From the NCBI GenBank assembly GCA_016946835.1, contig JACVTC010000259.1, positions 40,001 to 79,061 of the forward strand: DNA of 39,061 nt, given 5' to 3'. Positions 10,401 to 20,800 of the stretch are shown piece by piece. This stretch comes from Neocallimastix lanati (nom. inval.) (taxonomy: Eukaryota; Neocallimastigomycota; Neocallimastigomycetes; Neocallimastigales; Neocallimastigaceae). A program made the position numbers and the translations under genes. The stretch's first letter is position 1. The number at the start of each line of letters is the position of its first letter. The notes below the pieces were generated by a model. It did no database searches and was not told the origin of the DNA. It saw nothing but the letters and a program-made list of their open reading frames with translations.

Positions 10401-11119
10401 ACTTGTTCTTGACTTTCAACAATTACACAACATATATCCTCATCATATAGTTCATCTTCAGAAATAAATGAAGGTATAATTGAGTCATGGCCACATTGTG
10501 AGGATTCTTCTAGCATAGGTGCTGTTATATTATTAGAACGGAATATAAATTTATTTCCTTTACAGGAATGACAATGTTGTCCACAGTTACTTTCCAAGAA
10601 ATAGATTTTATTGGATTTAAAGTTGATATAGGGATTATGAATCGAGAGCCAATCCCTTCCTAAAATACCACTTATACCTTGAAGTTGTAGATTACCAACG
10701 TAGAATTCATAGGTTTCAATATGGTCCATTATTTTCAGTTTTAAAGGCTTCGTAGATTGTTTAATTACCATACTTTTACTATTGGGCAATTGGATACTAA
10801 TAGGAGAAGAAAGGCCTGAGATTGGAATTTTATTAGCTGAAATAAAGTCCTTGCAAATAAAGCTTTTGGCAGAGCCTGAATCAATTAGTAAATTAATTTT
10901 GAAAGACTTTGAGTTGGTAGATATAACAAAGGTAGTTGTCATAGAATTGGAACTATTTGGTGTATAATTAGCAGAGAGTATTTCTTTTTTGAACTTGTTC
11001 TTCCTATGATGTAAATTTCTCGACTTAGTACTGCTTTTATTGAATTCATATTTCTTTCTATTAAATGACTTTGTTTTGTGGTTTCTAAAATGACAGGAAT
11101 TGCGAATTTTGGTCTCCAA
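7469..11119 (-). CDS. Gypsy Pol polyprotein, family B
   Basis: Pol of 1216 codons with protease DSG (LLIDSGSAKS, near residue 80), RT with Y-L-D-D near residue 506, RNase H (TDAS, KELLA, TDHRN), integrase zinc finger (H-x5-H ... C-x2-C), core GVDYI, SDHGS and GQVER with D-x35-E, then YLGPFKI and HPVFHISQLEPY. No chromodomain follows; the end is EEERRAM. The codon at 11119 is TTG, not a natural start: the frame is open upstream to about 11175 and there reads as the natural continuation of Gag (EATNVIIDID). Between protease and RT sits a fivefold 12-residue Lys/Asn/Leu repeat. The last residues are encoded by the polypurine tract and the TAA stop lies in the LTR. All catalytic motifs look intact. 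Confidence 0.93.
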   Translation of the reverse strand: METKIRNSCHFRNHKTKSFNRKKYEFNKSSTKSRNLHHRKNKFKKEILSANYTPNSSNSMTTTFVISTNSKSFKINLLIDSGSAKSFICKDFISANKIPISGLSSPISIQLPNSKSMVIKQSTKPLKLKIMDHIETYEFYVGNLQLQGISGILGRDWLSIHNPYINFKSNKIYFLESNCGQHCHSCKGNKFIFRSNNITAPMLEESSQCGHDSIIPSFISEDELYDEDICCVIVESQEQVKTDKSNNKNELKNKNKILNNKKLRNKNKILNNKKLRNKNKILNNKKLRNKNKILNNMELRNKDKILNNKKFSTKEIIQKYYSDLVKVFKKEEADKLPPHRSYDITIDLIPGGQLFFGPIYPLTTVEMKALKEYIEENLAKGFIRKSKSPAGAPILFVRKHDGSLRLCVDYRRLNAITIRNSYPLPRINDLMEVFKGSKIFTRLDLRSAYNLVRIKEGHEYLTAFRTPIGHFEYLVMPFGLRNAPSVFQRFIQDTLSEITGSFVQAYLDDIIIFSPDFDTHIKHVRHVLTLLIKNGLFVKLEKCEFHVFETTFLGFTVSIHGLTMDKDKLKSILEWPIPKNIKELQSFLGLGNYYRKFIKNFAEIIEPLRKLLKKNADYLWNEEANNAFNKLKNAFLNNEVLIFPNPEKEFVVETDASDFAVGCILSQVSPKDNLLHPVAFYSRSMNKAEVNYTIYDKELLAIITAFDVWRHHLEGAKYPVQILTDHRNLLYMKKPQHLNQRQIRWSLFLSKFDFRIAYRPGVSSGKPDSLSRRPDYKKNNSLEGSSIINDDVFCCTIDRNINSLKESQLSDKFCQDTIRKIQEKSGKVKSSIFSLIKGILHFQNRIIVPASLKARLLKSFHDTPTSGHQGVDRTLEKLRRYYWWPNMKKDVINYVHSCEVCGRNKIRRHKPYGKLQPLPIPTKPWEVIGVDYIVYLPTSRDCTCIMVVSDHLTKMVHLVPCSDVPSADQTAKLLLLNVFKFHGFPKTIISDHGSQFSSEFWTSLCYALQIKPRLATAYHQQSNGQVERANAVIEQYLRCYCSTAQSDWCYYLPLCEFAYNNSLHSSIGMSPFYANYGFHPNCFIDSPPILLKDNASCLTRDWSSHFESLKKHLIKAKEDYKKYADVGKAEGPNFNVNDLVWLRRYYFTNEPAKKLASQYLGPFKIIEKGQRMNYRLELPENLHLHPVFHISQLEPYTKRNPELSEPLETEEERRAM
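7474..7494 (-). promoter_or_regulatory. Polypurine tract of family-B element
   Basis: On the minus strand an AGAAGAAGAAAGAAGAGCA-like purine run directly precedes the LTR start. It is also coding sequence: it encodes the Glu/Arg-rich C-terminus of Pol. Plus-strand priming and protein coding therefore share these bases. Confidence 0.75.
10190..10372 (-). repeat. 36-bp tandem repeat inside pol B
   Basis: Five copies with an exact 36-bp period (for example at 10202, 10238, 10274, 10310 and 10346) keep the frame and encode the 12-residue unit NKNKILNNKKLR in the protease-RT linker. Units differ by a few substitutions only (one has N-M-E-L). It probably expanded by slippage; a multiple of three is tolerated. 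Confidence 0.9.
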
Positions 11120-11133
11120 GTAGCATTTTTTGT

Positions 11134-11751
11134 CTATGTCAATAATAACATTTGTAGCTTCAATAGTGTTTTTGGCTTCTTTATTTTATCATATTCTTCA
11201 CGTACTTCATCCAGTAGACCTTTTCCAATTATGTCGATGAAAACTTCATCTGGCCATTTAAGCCTTGCTGCTAATCTTCGGAACTCTATCGTGAATTCAG
11301 CAACCTTTCCAAGTTGTTCTTGCTTCAAATCCCATAACTGCTTCATCAGCATGTACTTCTGCTTCTTCTCATCACCCGAGTCAAAATTCTTGAGTAGTAA
11401 CTTCTTAAATTTTTGGTAGCTCAGAGTTTTCAGTGTACCATCAACTAATAGAGAGAGACCCCATCTTCTAGGTAGACCCTTTAGTTTATTTATTACGTAT
11501 GTATTTTTGTTTTCATCGCTTTGGAATGAATTTGGATGATCGATGAAAAAACTCTCACATTGTATTAAAACTTCTTGAATATTCGGCTTTATATTTGCTT
11601 CTCCTTCTTTGGTAAGAACTCCATTTGGGGAGAAGAATGTAGGAATAAAATCGGTTATTGCTGATATAAATTTCGAAGCATCGATATTATTGGGATTGAT
11701 TATTGGAATTTGAAAATTATTTTTTGTACTTGTTGCTTCTTCACTTTCCAT
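11134..11751 (-). CDS. Gag, family B (capsid part; frame change at the end)
   Basis: A 205-codon Gag from a good ATG at 11751. The pattern (ALxxFIxTFFS..., NKLKG, WGLSLL..., KKLLLKNFD, LWDLKQEQLGKVAEFTIEFRRLAARL) is that of the retrotransposon Gag/capsid domain. The frame ends at TAG (11134-11136). In the -1 frame the same DNA from about 11165 continues naturally into Pol, so the original element probably had one fused gag-pol frame and lost one base near 11161-11166. No CCHC zinc knuckle is visible in either frame; the region where it would sit (KKCYLETKIRNSC) is degenerate. No good slippery heptamer lies in the overlap. Confidence 0.85.
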   Translation of the reverse strand: MESEEATSTKNNFQIPIINPNNIDASKFISAITDFIPTFFSPNGVLTKEGEANIKPNIQEVLIQCESFFIDHPNSFQSDENKNTYVINKLKGLPRRWGLSLLVDGTLKTLSYQKFKKLLLKNFDSGDEKKQKYMLMKQLWDLKQEQLGKVAEFTIEFRRLAARLKWPDEVFIDIIGKGLLDEVREEYDKIKKPKTLLKLQMLLLT

Positions 11752-11847
11752 ATTTAAAATTCTAATAATATAAATAGAGTATAATAGAGTAAAATAAAAA
11801 GAAAATAAAGATAAGTGTAGTATAAAAGTATTTTATTTATTTATTTA

Positions 11848-11878
<31 letters not shown>

Positions 11879-12025
11879 TTTATTTTTTAATTATTTTTTT
11901 TTTTTCCACTAACTAAAAATATATTTATTTATTTAATATAATTTTCTTCACTAACTAAATAACTAAAAATATATTTATTTATTTAATATAATTTTCTTCG
12001 TTAACTAAAATTATATTTATTTAAT

Positions 12026-12061
<36 letters not shown>
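11752..12061 (-). other. Leader of element B with tandem repeats and poly-T
   Basis: This lies between the 5' LTR and gag. It holds two and a half copies of a 42-50-bp unit (11907-11948, 11949-11998, 11999-12027) and long T runs (11849-11873 and 12029-12062). The second run sits exactly where the primer-binding site should follow the 5' LTR, so no primer-binding site can be recognised; it seems to have been replaced or displaced by the homopolymer. Confidence 0.6.
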
Positions 12062-12066
<5 letters not shown>

Positions 12067-12845
12067 ATAAAAAAAAATTTATTTTATTTGTTATTATTTA
12101 TTATATTTTCTTAAAATAATAACTCTTGATTTCTCAAAGAGAATTCAAGAGTCCTATTTATATTTTTTTAAAAAATTAATCGGTTAAATAAATTTGTTTT
12201 CTAATCTTAACAAAAAATCTATTTAGGAAAAGATTAGAAGAAAAACCTAAATAGTTTTTCGATCAATATTCTAATCATATTGATCATCGTATAATTAAAG
12301 AAAACCTATTTGTTAGGAAAAACATTAATTACCGATTTTCTAATTAATTATAAAATATTAAATATTGATAGGATAGGAATTAATGAAAAAAAAAGATTTT
12401 TTTTTTTTTTTTTTTTTTCATTTAAAAAATAAAGATTAAATAATATGATAGATTAGATACATTTATAGTTTATAATACATTATAAAATACATATTTCATT
12501 TTAATTAAAATAACTAATATTTTTATGGTAAAATATTAAATACAAATTTACATAATTTTTTGTAAAAATTCTATTTAAATGAATAATAATAATAAGTAAA
12601 TAAATTTTATATTATTTATATAAATGTATAAATTATAATATGTAAATAAATTTAGATCAATATATGAAAATATAACTATTAAATAAATTTATAAGTTAAA
12701 ATCAATGAATATATTAATTATTATTTAAATAAATATTTTTTTAAAAATAATTATTATTTTATAAATAATTATAAATTATTAATTATTTTTCATTAATTAT
12801 AAGAAATATTAATTATTCATTATTGAATAATTATGATTTCTTACA
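12062..12845 (-). repeat. 5' LTR of family-B element
   Basis: The right-hand copy of the B LTR, nearly identical to 6685-7473; its outer end TGTAAG... is at 12845. The inner end fuses with the T run. Flanks are GTTTT on the left (6678-6682) and GTTTG on the right (12846-12850), at best an imperfect 5-bp target duplication. High LTR similarity suggests a fairly recent insertion. Confidence 0.85.
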
Positions 12846-12848
12846 GTT

Positions 12849-13930
12849 TGGTAAAGAATGAATTAATAACCTTTATTTTATTATTAATAATTCTTTACTA
12901 AATTGTACTTTCCTATATTCTTGATAACCTAAACTTAATAATAAAATTTAATTTATTTTGATATAAATTAATTTTAACTTGTAAATAATGTAAATAAATT
13001 TTAATTAATTACTTTATTGTTATATTATTAAATATATGTATATATTAAAATACAATTGTAAATATTAAAATTATACTTTTAAAATACTAAATTATTAAAA
13101 ACTATTAATTAAATATTATTATAAAAATTATTATAAAATTATTAAAATTATTAATTAAATATTATTATAAAAATTATTATAAATTATTAATATTATAAAA
13201 TTATTAAAATTATTAATTAAATATTATTCTAAAAATTATTATAAATTATTAATATTATAAAATTATTAAAATTATTAAATATTATTATAAAAATTTATAT
13301 ATTATAACTATTAAATATTATTATAAAATTATTAAGATTATTAATTAAATTTATTATTAAAAATTATTATTAAAAATTTTTACTTATTATAAAAATTATT
13401 ATTTAAATATTATCAAATTTATTAATTAAATATTATAAAAATTTTATTTTATTTTGAAAATAATTACAAGTATTATTTAAAATAATTAAAGATTATTAAA
13501 TTTATTATATTAATCTTTAAAAACAATTTATTTAACTTAAAAATATCAAAGAAAATAGTAAAAACTATTTTCTATATATTTATTTTATAATTATTTTTAA
13601 TTAAATTATATTTGAATATTATATTATTATATTTATAAAAATTAAAACAAAAATGAATTATTGATATAAAATTAATTCAATAATTCTCTAAAATTACTTA
13701 AATTATAAACAATTAATTATACTTTAAATTTATAAAAAAATATAAATATTGTAACAATTTCTTAAAAATTAATATGTGTACTTTAAATAATAAAATTTTT
13801 ATATTAATAAAAAAATAAATAACTTTTAATAAAGAATTATTTTTATTTTTTTATTTAAAATCAAAGCAGGGTAATACCCGTCCCCCCCTGCTTGATTTTA
13901 AATATCTAAGTGTCAACCCCGAGTCTACCA
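12849..13930 (+). repeat. Second LTR of family A (solo or 5' LTR)
   Basis: 1082 bp, TGGTA...TACCA, almost identical to 3754-4840 apart from small indels in A/T runs. It starts only 3 bp after the end of element B. The flanking 5-mers do not match (CAGTT on the left, TGTTG on the right), so it lacks a clean target duplication; insertion of B at its edge or recombination between elements could explain this. No family-A internal sequence was recognised after it. Confidence 0.9.
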
Positions 13931-15287
13931 TGTTGGTATGGTTCATATAATTTTAGGAATATAATAATAATTAACACAAATAATAAAATTACAATAAAAA
14001 AAATAATTTGTTTTAAAATCAATATTTGTTTATTTAAATTTATAAAAGAAAAATAATAATATAATTATTTATTTAATAAAAAGAAAGTTATTGATTATAT
14101 TTTATTTCACTAAAAATTACATGTATTTATATTTTTTTATCAAATTAAAATTTGTAAAGCCTAACTATTTTTTTTAATAAACTAATTACTAATTATTTTT
14201 ATAAATAAAACATTTAAATTGAAATTGAATTATTATTTTAGTTAATAATATTATTGTTATAAATAGTAGTTATATATTATTGAATTATTAATTATTTAAT
14301 AATAGTTTAATACTAATATATATAAAATAAAAATAAAGAGATTATACAGAATATTTTATTGTGGTTTAGTTAAATTTAGTAATTAAAAATAAATTTAAAT
14401 TGATAACGAAAATTTTAATAACTAATTAAATAGATTTGATTATTTTCAATATAACATAATAAAAAGAAATATAATATTAATATATTAAGTGGGCAAGGAC
14501 AATATTCTTGGCTAAAGATTTTTAATACATTATAATGGAATCGGATCGATAATTCAAAAAGGAATTATAAGTTAATTAGTGATTTATTAACTTAAGATTT
14601 CTATTTAGTAATATTTGAAGAATATTGGAAAGTTCCAATTATATAGAATAGAATAATCTATAAGGTTAGAATAATTTATATTATTCTAGCACAATTAGTA
14701 TTATTTGTTCATTCTGTATTATTTTAAAAGGTAAGTTTATTATTAACTAAAATAACGAATAATAACTAAATCTAAAGGCTAAGATAACTTAACTCCTCTC
14801 TATTCGAGTTGTTAATAATAAACACTAAATTAATTAATTCTATAATTATTATTTCTTATTACACTAGAATATAGCGCAGCACTTTATAACTCTATTTGTT
14901 ATCAGTTACTGGGCTTACACTGAGTAATATTTTTTATTTAATAATTATATTTTTTATTTAATAATATTAATATTTATAATAACAATTTACGTTAATAGTA
15001 ACGCTAGTGCGTTACAGTTACAAGTTCAATTATTATTTATACATGTCAATAATATTATGATTGGTAAATAATTTAATTTAACTTAGTTTACTAATCACTA
15101 AATAAAATATATTTAAATAAATATTTAACTATATAATTATTTATAAAATAATAAAATTTAATGTACGAAAGTAATAAAAGATTTTATTTGATTAGCCGAA
15201 ATTGCTAGCTGTTTAGAGATACGTTACGTAACCAAAGAACTATCATTGGATAGACTTGAAGTTACCATGTATCTGTTACGCTATTTA
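13931..15287. other. Intergenic spacer with several hairpins
   Basis: No protein frame was recognised. The sequence is less monotonous than other spacers (about 14480-14900 and 15180-15287). Visible structures are a 9-bp inverted repeat (14667-14675 with 14680-14688), a GC-containing 7-bp hairpin GTAACGC/GCGTTAC with loop TAGT (14998-15015), and a TTACGTAA palindrome near 15227. If the LTR at 12849 is a 5' LTR, TGGTATGGTTC at 13934 could be a primer-binding site, but this is weak. Confidence 0.4.
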
Positions 15288-16036
15288 TGATAAATAACAA
15301 AATTAATAAATCTTGAAAATTTATTATACATAAAATCAAAACTAACCTTAGCCAAGTTTAATAATAATTTAATAAAATAAAAAAAAAAATTAATTAATTA
15401 ATTAATTAAAACAAATAAATTACACTTAAAAATTACATTAATACTCAGATATGAAAGAAATATTATATATTTTTCAAAATAAAAATATTAAGATTAAATT
15501 TAAAATAAAATAATTAGTTTTAATAATTAGTTTTATAATAATTTTTATAATTAATTTTATAATTAAATAATAATTTTATAATAACAAAATTTATTAATTT
15601 AAATAACAAAATATTTTTAATTATTTTTATAATAAACAAATTTATTTATTTTATTATTAAATATTTATTTTATTATTAATTTTATTACTTTTATTTTATT
15701 TAATTATTCTTTTTATTTATAAATTATAAATAGTTTAATTTTAAAGAAAAATATAAATACTTGTAAATATTTCATGTAAATATTATTATTATTATTATTA
15801 ATTAATTTTATAATTTTAATAATCACTTTAAATTTTGTAATGTTTAATAAATTTTAATAAAAGATTTATAAAATAAAATATTAGAAAACAAGTATTCTAA
15901 TAAACCAAATTTTTAGTGTTATTTTTAATAAAACATTTTTAATTCATAAATAACTTATACAGTTATTATTAAAATAAATTGAAATTATCACTTTTTAATT
16001 CTATATTAAAATTAAGATAATTTCTAAAATTTATCA
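15288..16036 (+). repeat. 5' LTR of element E
   Basis: 749 bp with an 8-bp inverted terminus (TGATAAAT/ATTTATCA). It matches the 3' LTR except for copy number of short repeats. It has an 8-bp hairpin near the start (15304-15326) and a TATA-like AATATAAATAC near 15749. Confidence 0.94.
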
Positions 16037-16873
16037 GTGGTCCTTCGAACCGGAGAGGCAGCTAACTTATTATTAATAAGTATTATTTATTAACACTAGA
16101 GTATGAACTAGTATAAAAATTCATAATATTAAAATAAAGGATAAATAATATTTATTATATAATACTATTTAAAAATAAAAACTAGAGTATGAACTAGTAT
16201 AAAAATTCATAATTTAAAATTAAAAATAAAATATATATATGTATATATATATAATAATATAATAATAAAATAATAAATAAAAATAAATAAATTAGTAAAA
16301 AAAAAAAATAAGGGTTATATAGGTTTATAGTTTGTTAACAACACACTATTGGAACTAGATTCTAGGTTGAGTTAACATACTATAAATTAGAATAGGTGAA
16401 AGAGAGTAGTAGATTTTTATTATAGAGAGTAGAGCACGTATAGAATAGAAAATTTATTAGGAGAATAGCATATTATTGTATCGATACTCTAATTTAGAGA
16501 AGGCAAAACTTTACAATAATAGTGTGAAAACTAATAAAGAGAGTATATATAATACGTGGAGGTCGAAAATATAATAAAAAAGGCTACGAAAATTTTGTGC
16601 CACCTTATATATAACTCTGTTTCCTAAATATAATACTTTAAAGAAGATATACAAAAAAAAAAAAAAAAAAAAAAATAACTTATTAAAGAAACGTATAAGT
16701 GAATGAATAAATAAATTGAAATTGATATATAAAATTTTAATTAATTAAAAATATGATTAAATAATTAAATTTAAATATATAAATATTTTGTTAGTGAATA
16801 AATTATTATATAAAATAAAGTATATAAATTATATAAAGGAGAAAACAAAATTACTTCTAAATTCCAGAGTAAA
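16037..16873 (+). other. Leader of element E with 33-bp direct repeat
   Basis: The long non-coding leader contains two exact copies of a 33-bp sequence (16095-16127 and 16181-16213), each with an ACTAG...CTAGT inverted pair. It then has a purine-rich, less AT-biased stretch (16310-16620) and an A-run near 16651. It could hold the packaging signal or translation control; this is inferred from position. Confidence 0.55.
16038..16054 (+). promoter_or_regulatory. Putative primer-binding site of element E
   Basis: TGGTCCTTCGAACCGGA starts one base after the LTR end, the usual place for annealing of a tRNA 3' end (complement of CCA). Its complement contains the T-loop motif GGTTCGAA, but that motif is too close to the CCA for a normal tRNA 3' end, so the primer identity is unclear. 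Confidence 0.6.
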
Positions 16874-17767
16874 ATGTCCGATTTAAAATCAATTAATTTC
16901 AACAGAATTCCTATATTAGGTCAACCGACTGTAGAATTTGATGATTGGAATTTCTCATATACTCGTTGGTGTAATTCCAATAAAATTGACGAAGAAGAAA
17001 AGATAGAATGTTTAATTTCAATTACTACTGGTATTGCAAGAAAGATAGTAATAAATTCATTAAATAAAACTACCCCAGATAAATATGATACCATTATAAG
17101 TAAATTACAGGAACATTACAAGGGTTCTCTTCCTAAAAATTCAAGGTTATTAGAACTTTCAACAGCTACAATTAAGAAAGGTGAAAGTGTTGCAGAATTC
17201 AACATAAGGTTTGAAACACTTTTAAATAAAATTAGAATTGATTTAAATAGGGAAGTTATAATCTCTTATTATATTAATGCATTTCGGACTTTAACTAAAA
17301 CCTATGAGGCTTTATTAGAAGCAGAACCGCAAAACTTAAAAGATGCAATGAAAATAACGTCTAAAAAGGAGAAGATATATAAATTAGTAGAATCAAATAG
17401 ATCCAAAGATAAAGGAGAACCAAACAAAAGAAATATAAAATCTAACACTCAAAATAATTATGGAACATATTATACAAGTACTTATAATAAAAATAATACA
17501 TTTAATAATAAGAATAATAATATAAATAATAGTCACAACAATAATTACCAAAAATATAATAATAATATAAAACCTACTCATAATTATATTAATCAAAATG
17601 TTGAAAATAGAAAAATCACATTGAAACCTACACAACTTCAAGATGATGAATTACAAGAAATAACTCAGAAACTTGCTGATTTAAAAATCAATGTATGCTT
17701 AAATTGTCAAAGAATAGGTCATGTTAAAGATGATTGCCCTGAATTAGAAGAAGAGTGTTTAAATTAA
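16874..17767 (+). CDS. Gag of element E
   Basis: A 297-codon Gag starting at ATG 16874. The N-terminal two thirds is a capsid-type helical domain (FDDWNFSYTRWC, KLQEHYKGSLPKNSR, SVAEFNIRFETLLNKI). An Asn-rich linker follows (about residues 190-245). The C-terminus is a nucleocapsid zinc knuckle C-x2-C-x4-H-x4-C (CLNCQRIGHVKDDC, about residues 276-289) that binds the RNA genome. The stop TAA (17765-17767) comes directly after the slippery heptamer TTTAAAT, so most ribosomes end here and make Gag, and a fraction shift into pol. Confidence 0.93.
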   Translation: MSDLKSINFNRIPILGQPTVEFDDWNFSYTRWCNSNKIDEEEKIECLISITTGIARKIVINSLNKTTPDKYDTIISKLQEHYKGSLPKNSRLLELSTATIKKGESVAEFNIRFETLLNKIRIDLNREVIISYYINAFRTLTKTYEALLEAEPQNLKDAMKITSKKEKIYKLVESNRSKDKGEPNKRNIKSNTQNNYGTYYTSTYNKNNTFNNKNNNINNSHNNNYQKYNNNIKPTHNYINQNVENRKITLKPTQLQDDELQEITQKLADLKINVCLNCQRIGHVKDDCPELEEECLN

Positions 17768-17807
17768 ATTATGGGAGTAAGCAATCTCCCAAAATAACTA
17801 AAATTGC
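17758..17807 (+). promoter_or_regulatory. -1 ribosomal frameshift signal (heptamer plus pseudoknot)
   Basis: The heptamer T TTA AAT (17758-17764) is in the gag frame in the canonical X XXY YYZ phase and touches the gag stop codon. A 7-nt spacer (17765-17771) follows. Stem 1 is 6 bp, TGGGAG (17772-17777) with CTCCCA (17786-17791). Loop bases GCAAT (17781-17785) can pair with ATTGC (17803-17807), giving a 5-bp stem 2, a 3-nt first loop and an 11-nt A-rich last loop: an H-type pseudoknot. Pol lies in the -1 frame, exactly as required. Confidence 0.88.
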
Positions 17808-20800
17808 ATCATCAAATCAATCAATAAATTACCTTAATAACGAAAATAATCAAATCCCTCAAATTAATGTAGCCCAGAAAAAGAAAGTGCCTACAAGTAC
17901 TTTGGATAAGAATAAAATCTCTCCAAATAATAAAAGTATAGTTAAACCATCCATTCTCAATCAACCAAATATTAAGAAAGTTAAACATCAAAAGAAAGCA
18001 ATTAGGAATACAAGAAGAAGAAAAATAAGTGAAGAACTTAATAATGAAAAACAAAATGACCATGAATTAAATGATAATGATGAAATTATTATTGATGAAC
18101 CAAATAATACAAAGGAAAATACAAAAGATTCTGAAATGAAAAATAATTCAGAAAACAATAATGGAAATAATAATGAAAGTAATAATGAAAATAATAAGAA
18201 TAATGTAATTAACATAATTGATGAACATAGAAAAATAAATAATGAAAATAATACCAAAGACGTTCTAACACATAGTCAATCTCTCAGTCAAACTAAACAA
18301 ACCAGAAAAAGAAGTATGACAGATATACAAATGTTAGAACCTGGTAATAAATTTAGTATAATTAAGGAAGCCAACAACTTGTTTCCGAAAATTAGTCTTG
18401 CACAATTACTTTCTATTAGTCCTACTCTTAGGAAGGAATTAGGACAAGGATGTAAGCCAAAAATAGATAATGTATTATGCTCTCTTTATAATATTCCTAT
18501 TCCAATCTTTATTGGAAAAACGAAAGAAGTATTTTTAAAAATTCTTTACGATACAGGAGCAAATGTAAATGTTATAACAACAGGATGTTTAAATAAATTT
18601 AATGATGTGAAAATTGAAGAAGATATAATAGAACAAAATATTACTTTAGCAAATGGATCTACAGTACCTACTAAATACTATGTTCCATTGAAAATTAACA
18701 TTAATGATTCTTGCAACATTTATGAAAAATTTTATATTATAAATCAAGATAATCCATACTTTGATATTATTTTTGGAAGAAGTATCCAAAAGAAATATAG
18801 ATTACTTATTGATCCAGATGATGATTTCATATATCAGAAAACAAGAAAAGGTCTTAAAAAGATAATCCAGATAATTAACTCAAATAATACAAATAATATT
18901 CCCTTAATGAATGCTATTTATGTATCTAAAGAAGATGAAGAAATTCGTGAATTTAACTCTACCTTAAACGAAATTCTCAATTCTGTTCCAGATAAAGTTA
19001 AATCAAAATTTGAAAGTCTTATTAATCAATACAAAAATTGTATGGCAACATCACTAAGTCAGCTAACAACTGCTAACCTTGAACCACATTCAATAATTAC
19101 TACTACTGAAAAACCTATTAAGCTAAAACCTTATAAATTATCAAAAGAGCATTCTGATATTCTAAAAGAAGAAATTATATCCTTACTTAATAGAGGCTTA
19201 ATTATTCCCTCGCATTCCCCTTGGTCATTTCCTGTTTTATTAGTCAGAAAGAAAAATGGGAAATGGAGACTATGTATAGATTACAGAAGGCTTAATGAAA
19301 TCACTATTAAAGATTCATATGCACTTCCTTTCATCGATGAACTTGTCTCTTCAGTTAGAGGTGCTAAAATATTTTCAGCCCTTGACTTATATTCGGGTTA
19401 TCACCAAATCCCAATGAATCCCAGAGATATCGAAAAAACTTCTTTCACAACAAAATTTGGAAACTATAATTTTGTTGTTATGCCTTTCCGTTTAACTAAT
19501 GCTCCCGCTACCTTTCAAAGGGAGATGAACAGAATCCTTTTACCCCTCATTGGTAAATGCTTATTCGTTTACATCGATGACATAGTTGTATATTCTACTT
19601 CTATTGAAGAACATCTTGAACATTTAAAACAAGTATTTGAAATATTCTCCAAGTATAATCTCTCCCTCAATCTTCAAAAATGCAAATTTTTCCAAGAATC
19701 AATTGAAGTCTTAGGTCATGTTCTTACCCCTAATAGTTTAAAAACTATTCCTTCTAAAGTTCAAAGTATAGCCCTTTGGGAAGCTCCCAAAAATGTTAAT
19801 GAGCTCAGGTCCTTCCTTGGTCTTGCTAGTTATTACAGAAAATTTATACAAAATTTCTCTATAAGAGCTGACTCTCTTTTTAAACTACTTAAGAAAAATC
19901 AACCATATATATGGACTTCTGATCGTAATGAAGCTTTTGAAGACATACGTCACTGTTTATTGTCTGACCCTATATTATGTTATCCTGACTTTGATAAAGA
20001 ATTTATTGTTAGAACAGACGCCTCTACTCAAGGTATCGGTGCTGTCCTCTTACAGGTGGAGGAAGACAAATTGGAACACCCAATTTGTTGTGTAAGTCGT
20101 ACTTTATCACCTCCAGAAAGAAATTACTCTGTAACTGATCTTGAAGGTTTGGCTATTAATTACGCAATCCAAAAATTCCGTCAGTACTTAATTAGTAACA
20201 AGAAACCAACTATATTCATTACGGATCATAAACCACTCTTAGGATTTTACAAAAATACTATTCCAAATAAAGGAAGACACATGCGTTGGATAGAAGAATT
20301 TAACAAATATAAAATTGAACTAAAATATGAAAAAGGAAAGAAAAATGTTTTCGCAGACGCTCTTTCAAGACTACCTTCAAAAGACAGCGAAGATATTATA
20401 AAATGTATTAATACAATTTTAGCTGATCTTAATCCAAAAGATTTAAACCTACCAGAAGGAATAATCAAATACTTCACTAAGAATTATCAAGTTGTTGATA
20501 ACACCTTATATTATAAGAAAGATGATACTTATTTAAAAGTTATCTACCGTGATGAAAACAAAAAGGATATAATTAATCGTGCTCATTCTGTAGGACATGA
20601 AGGAGCCGAAAAAACTGTAAACAGAATACTAAATTCATATTATTGGTCCGGCATTTGGAATGACGTTAGGATGTGGATCAAATCTTGCAGAAAATGTCAA
20701 CTTTGTAGACCAAAACCAATCCCGAAAAACACTGCAGATAATGTAACACCAGTTGAACAACCATTTACTCGTGTTGGACTTGATACGATTGGTCCTCTTC

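Noticed and set aside
10166-10450. Open frames on the plus strand opposite pol B repeats
   Set aside because: They are antisense shadows of the 36-bp repeat with low-complexity Phe/Ile/Leu content.
11134-11175. Programmed -1 frameshift at gag-pol B
   Set aside because: No X XXY YYZ heptamer in the gag phase within the overlap; the pol frame reads as Gag upstream, which points to a one-base loss.
17393-18257. Antisense frames in gag/pol E
   Set aside because: Hydrophobic shadows of Asn/Lys-rich coding sequence.
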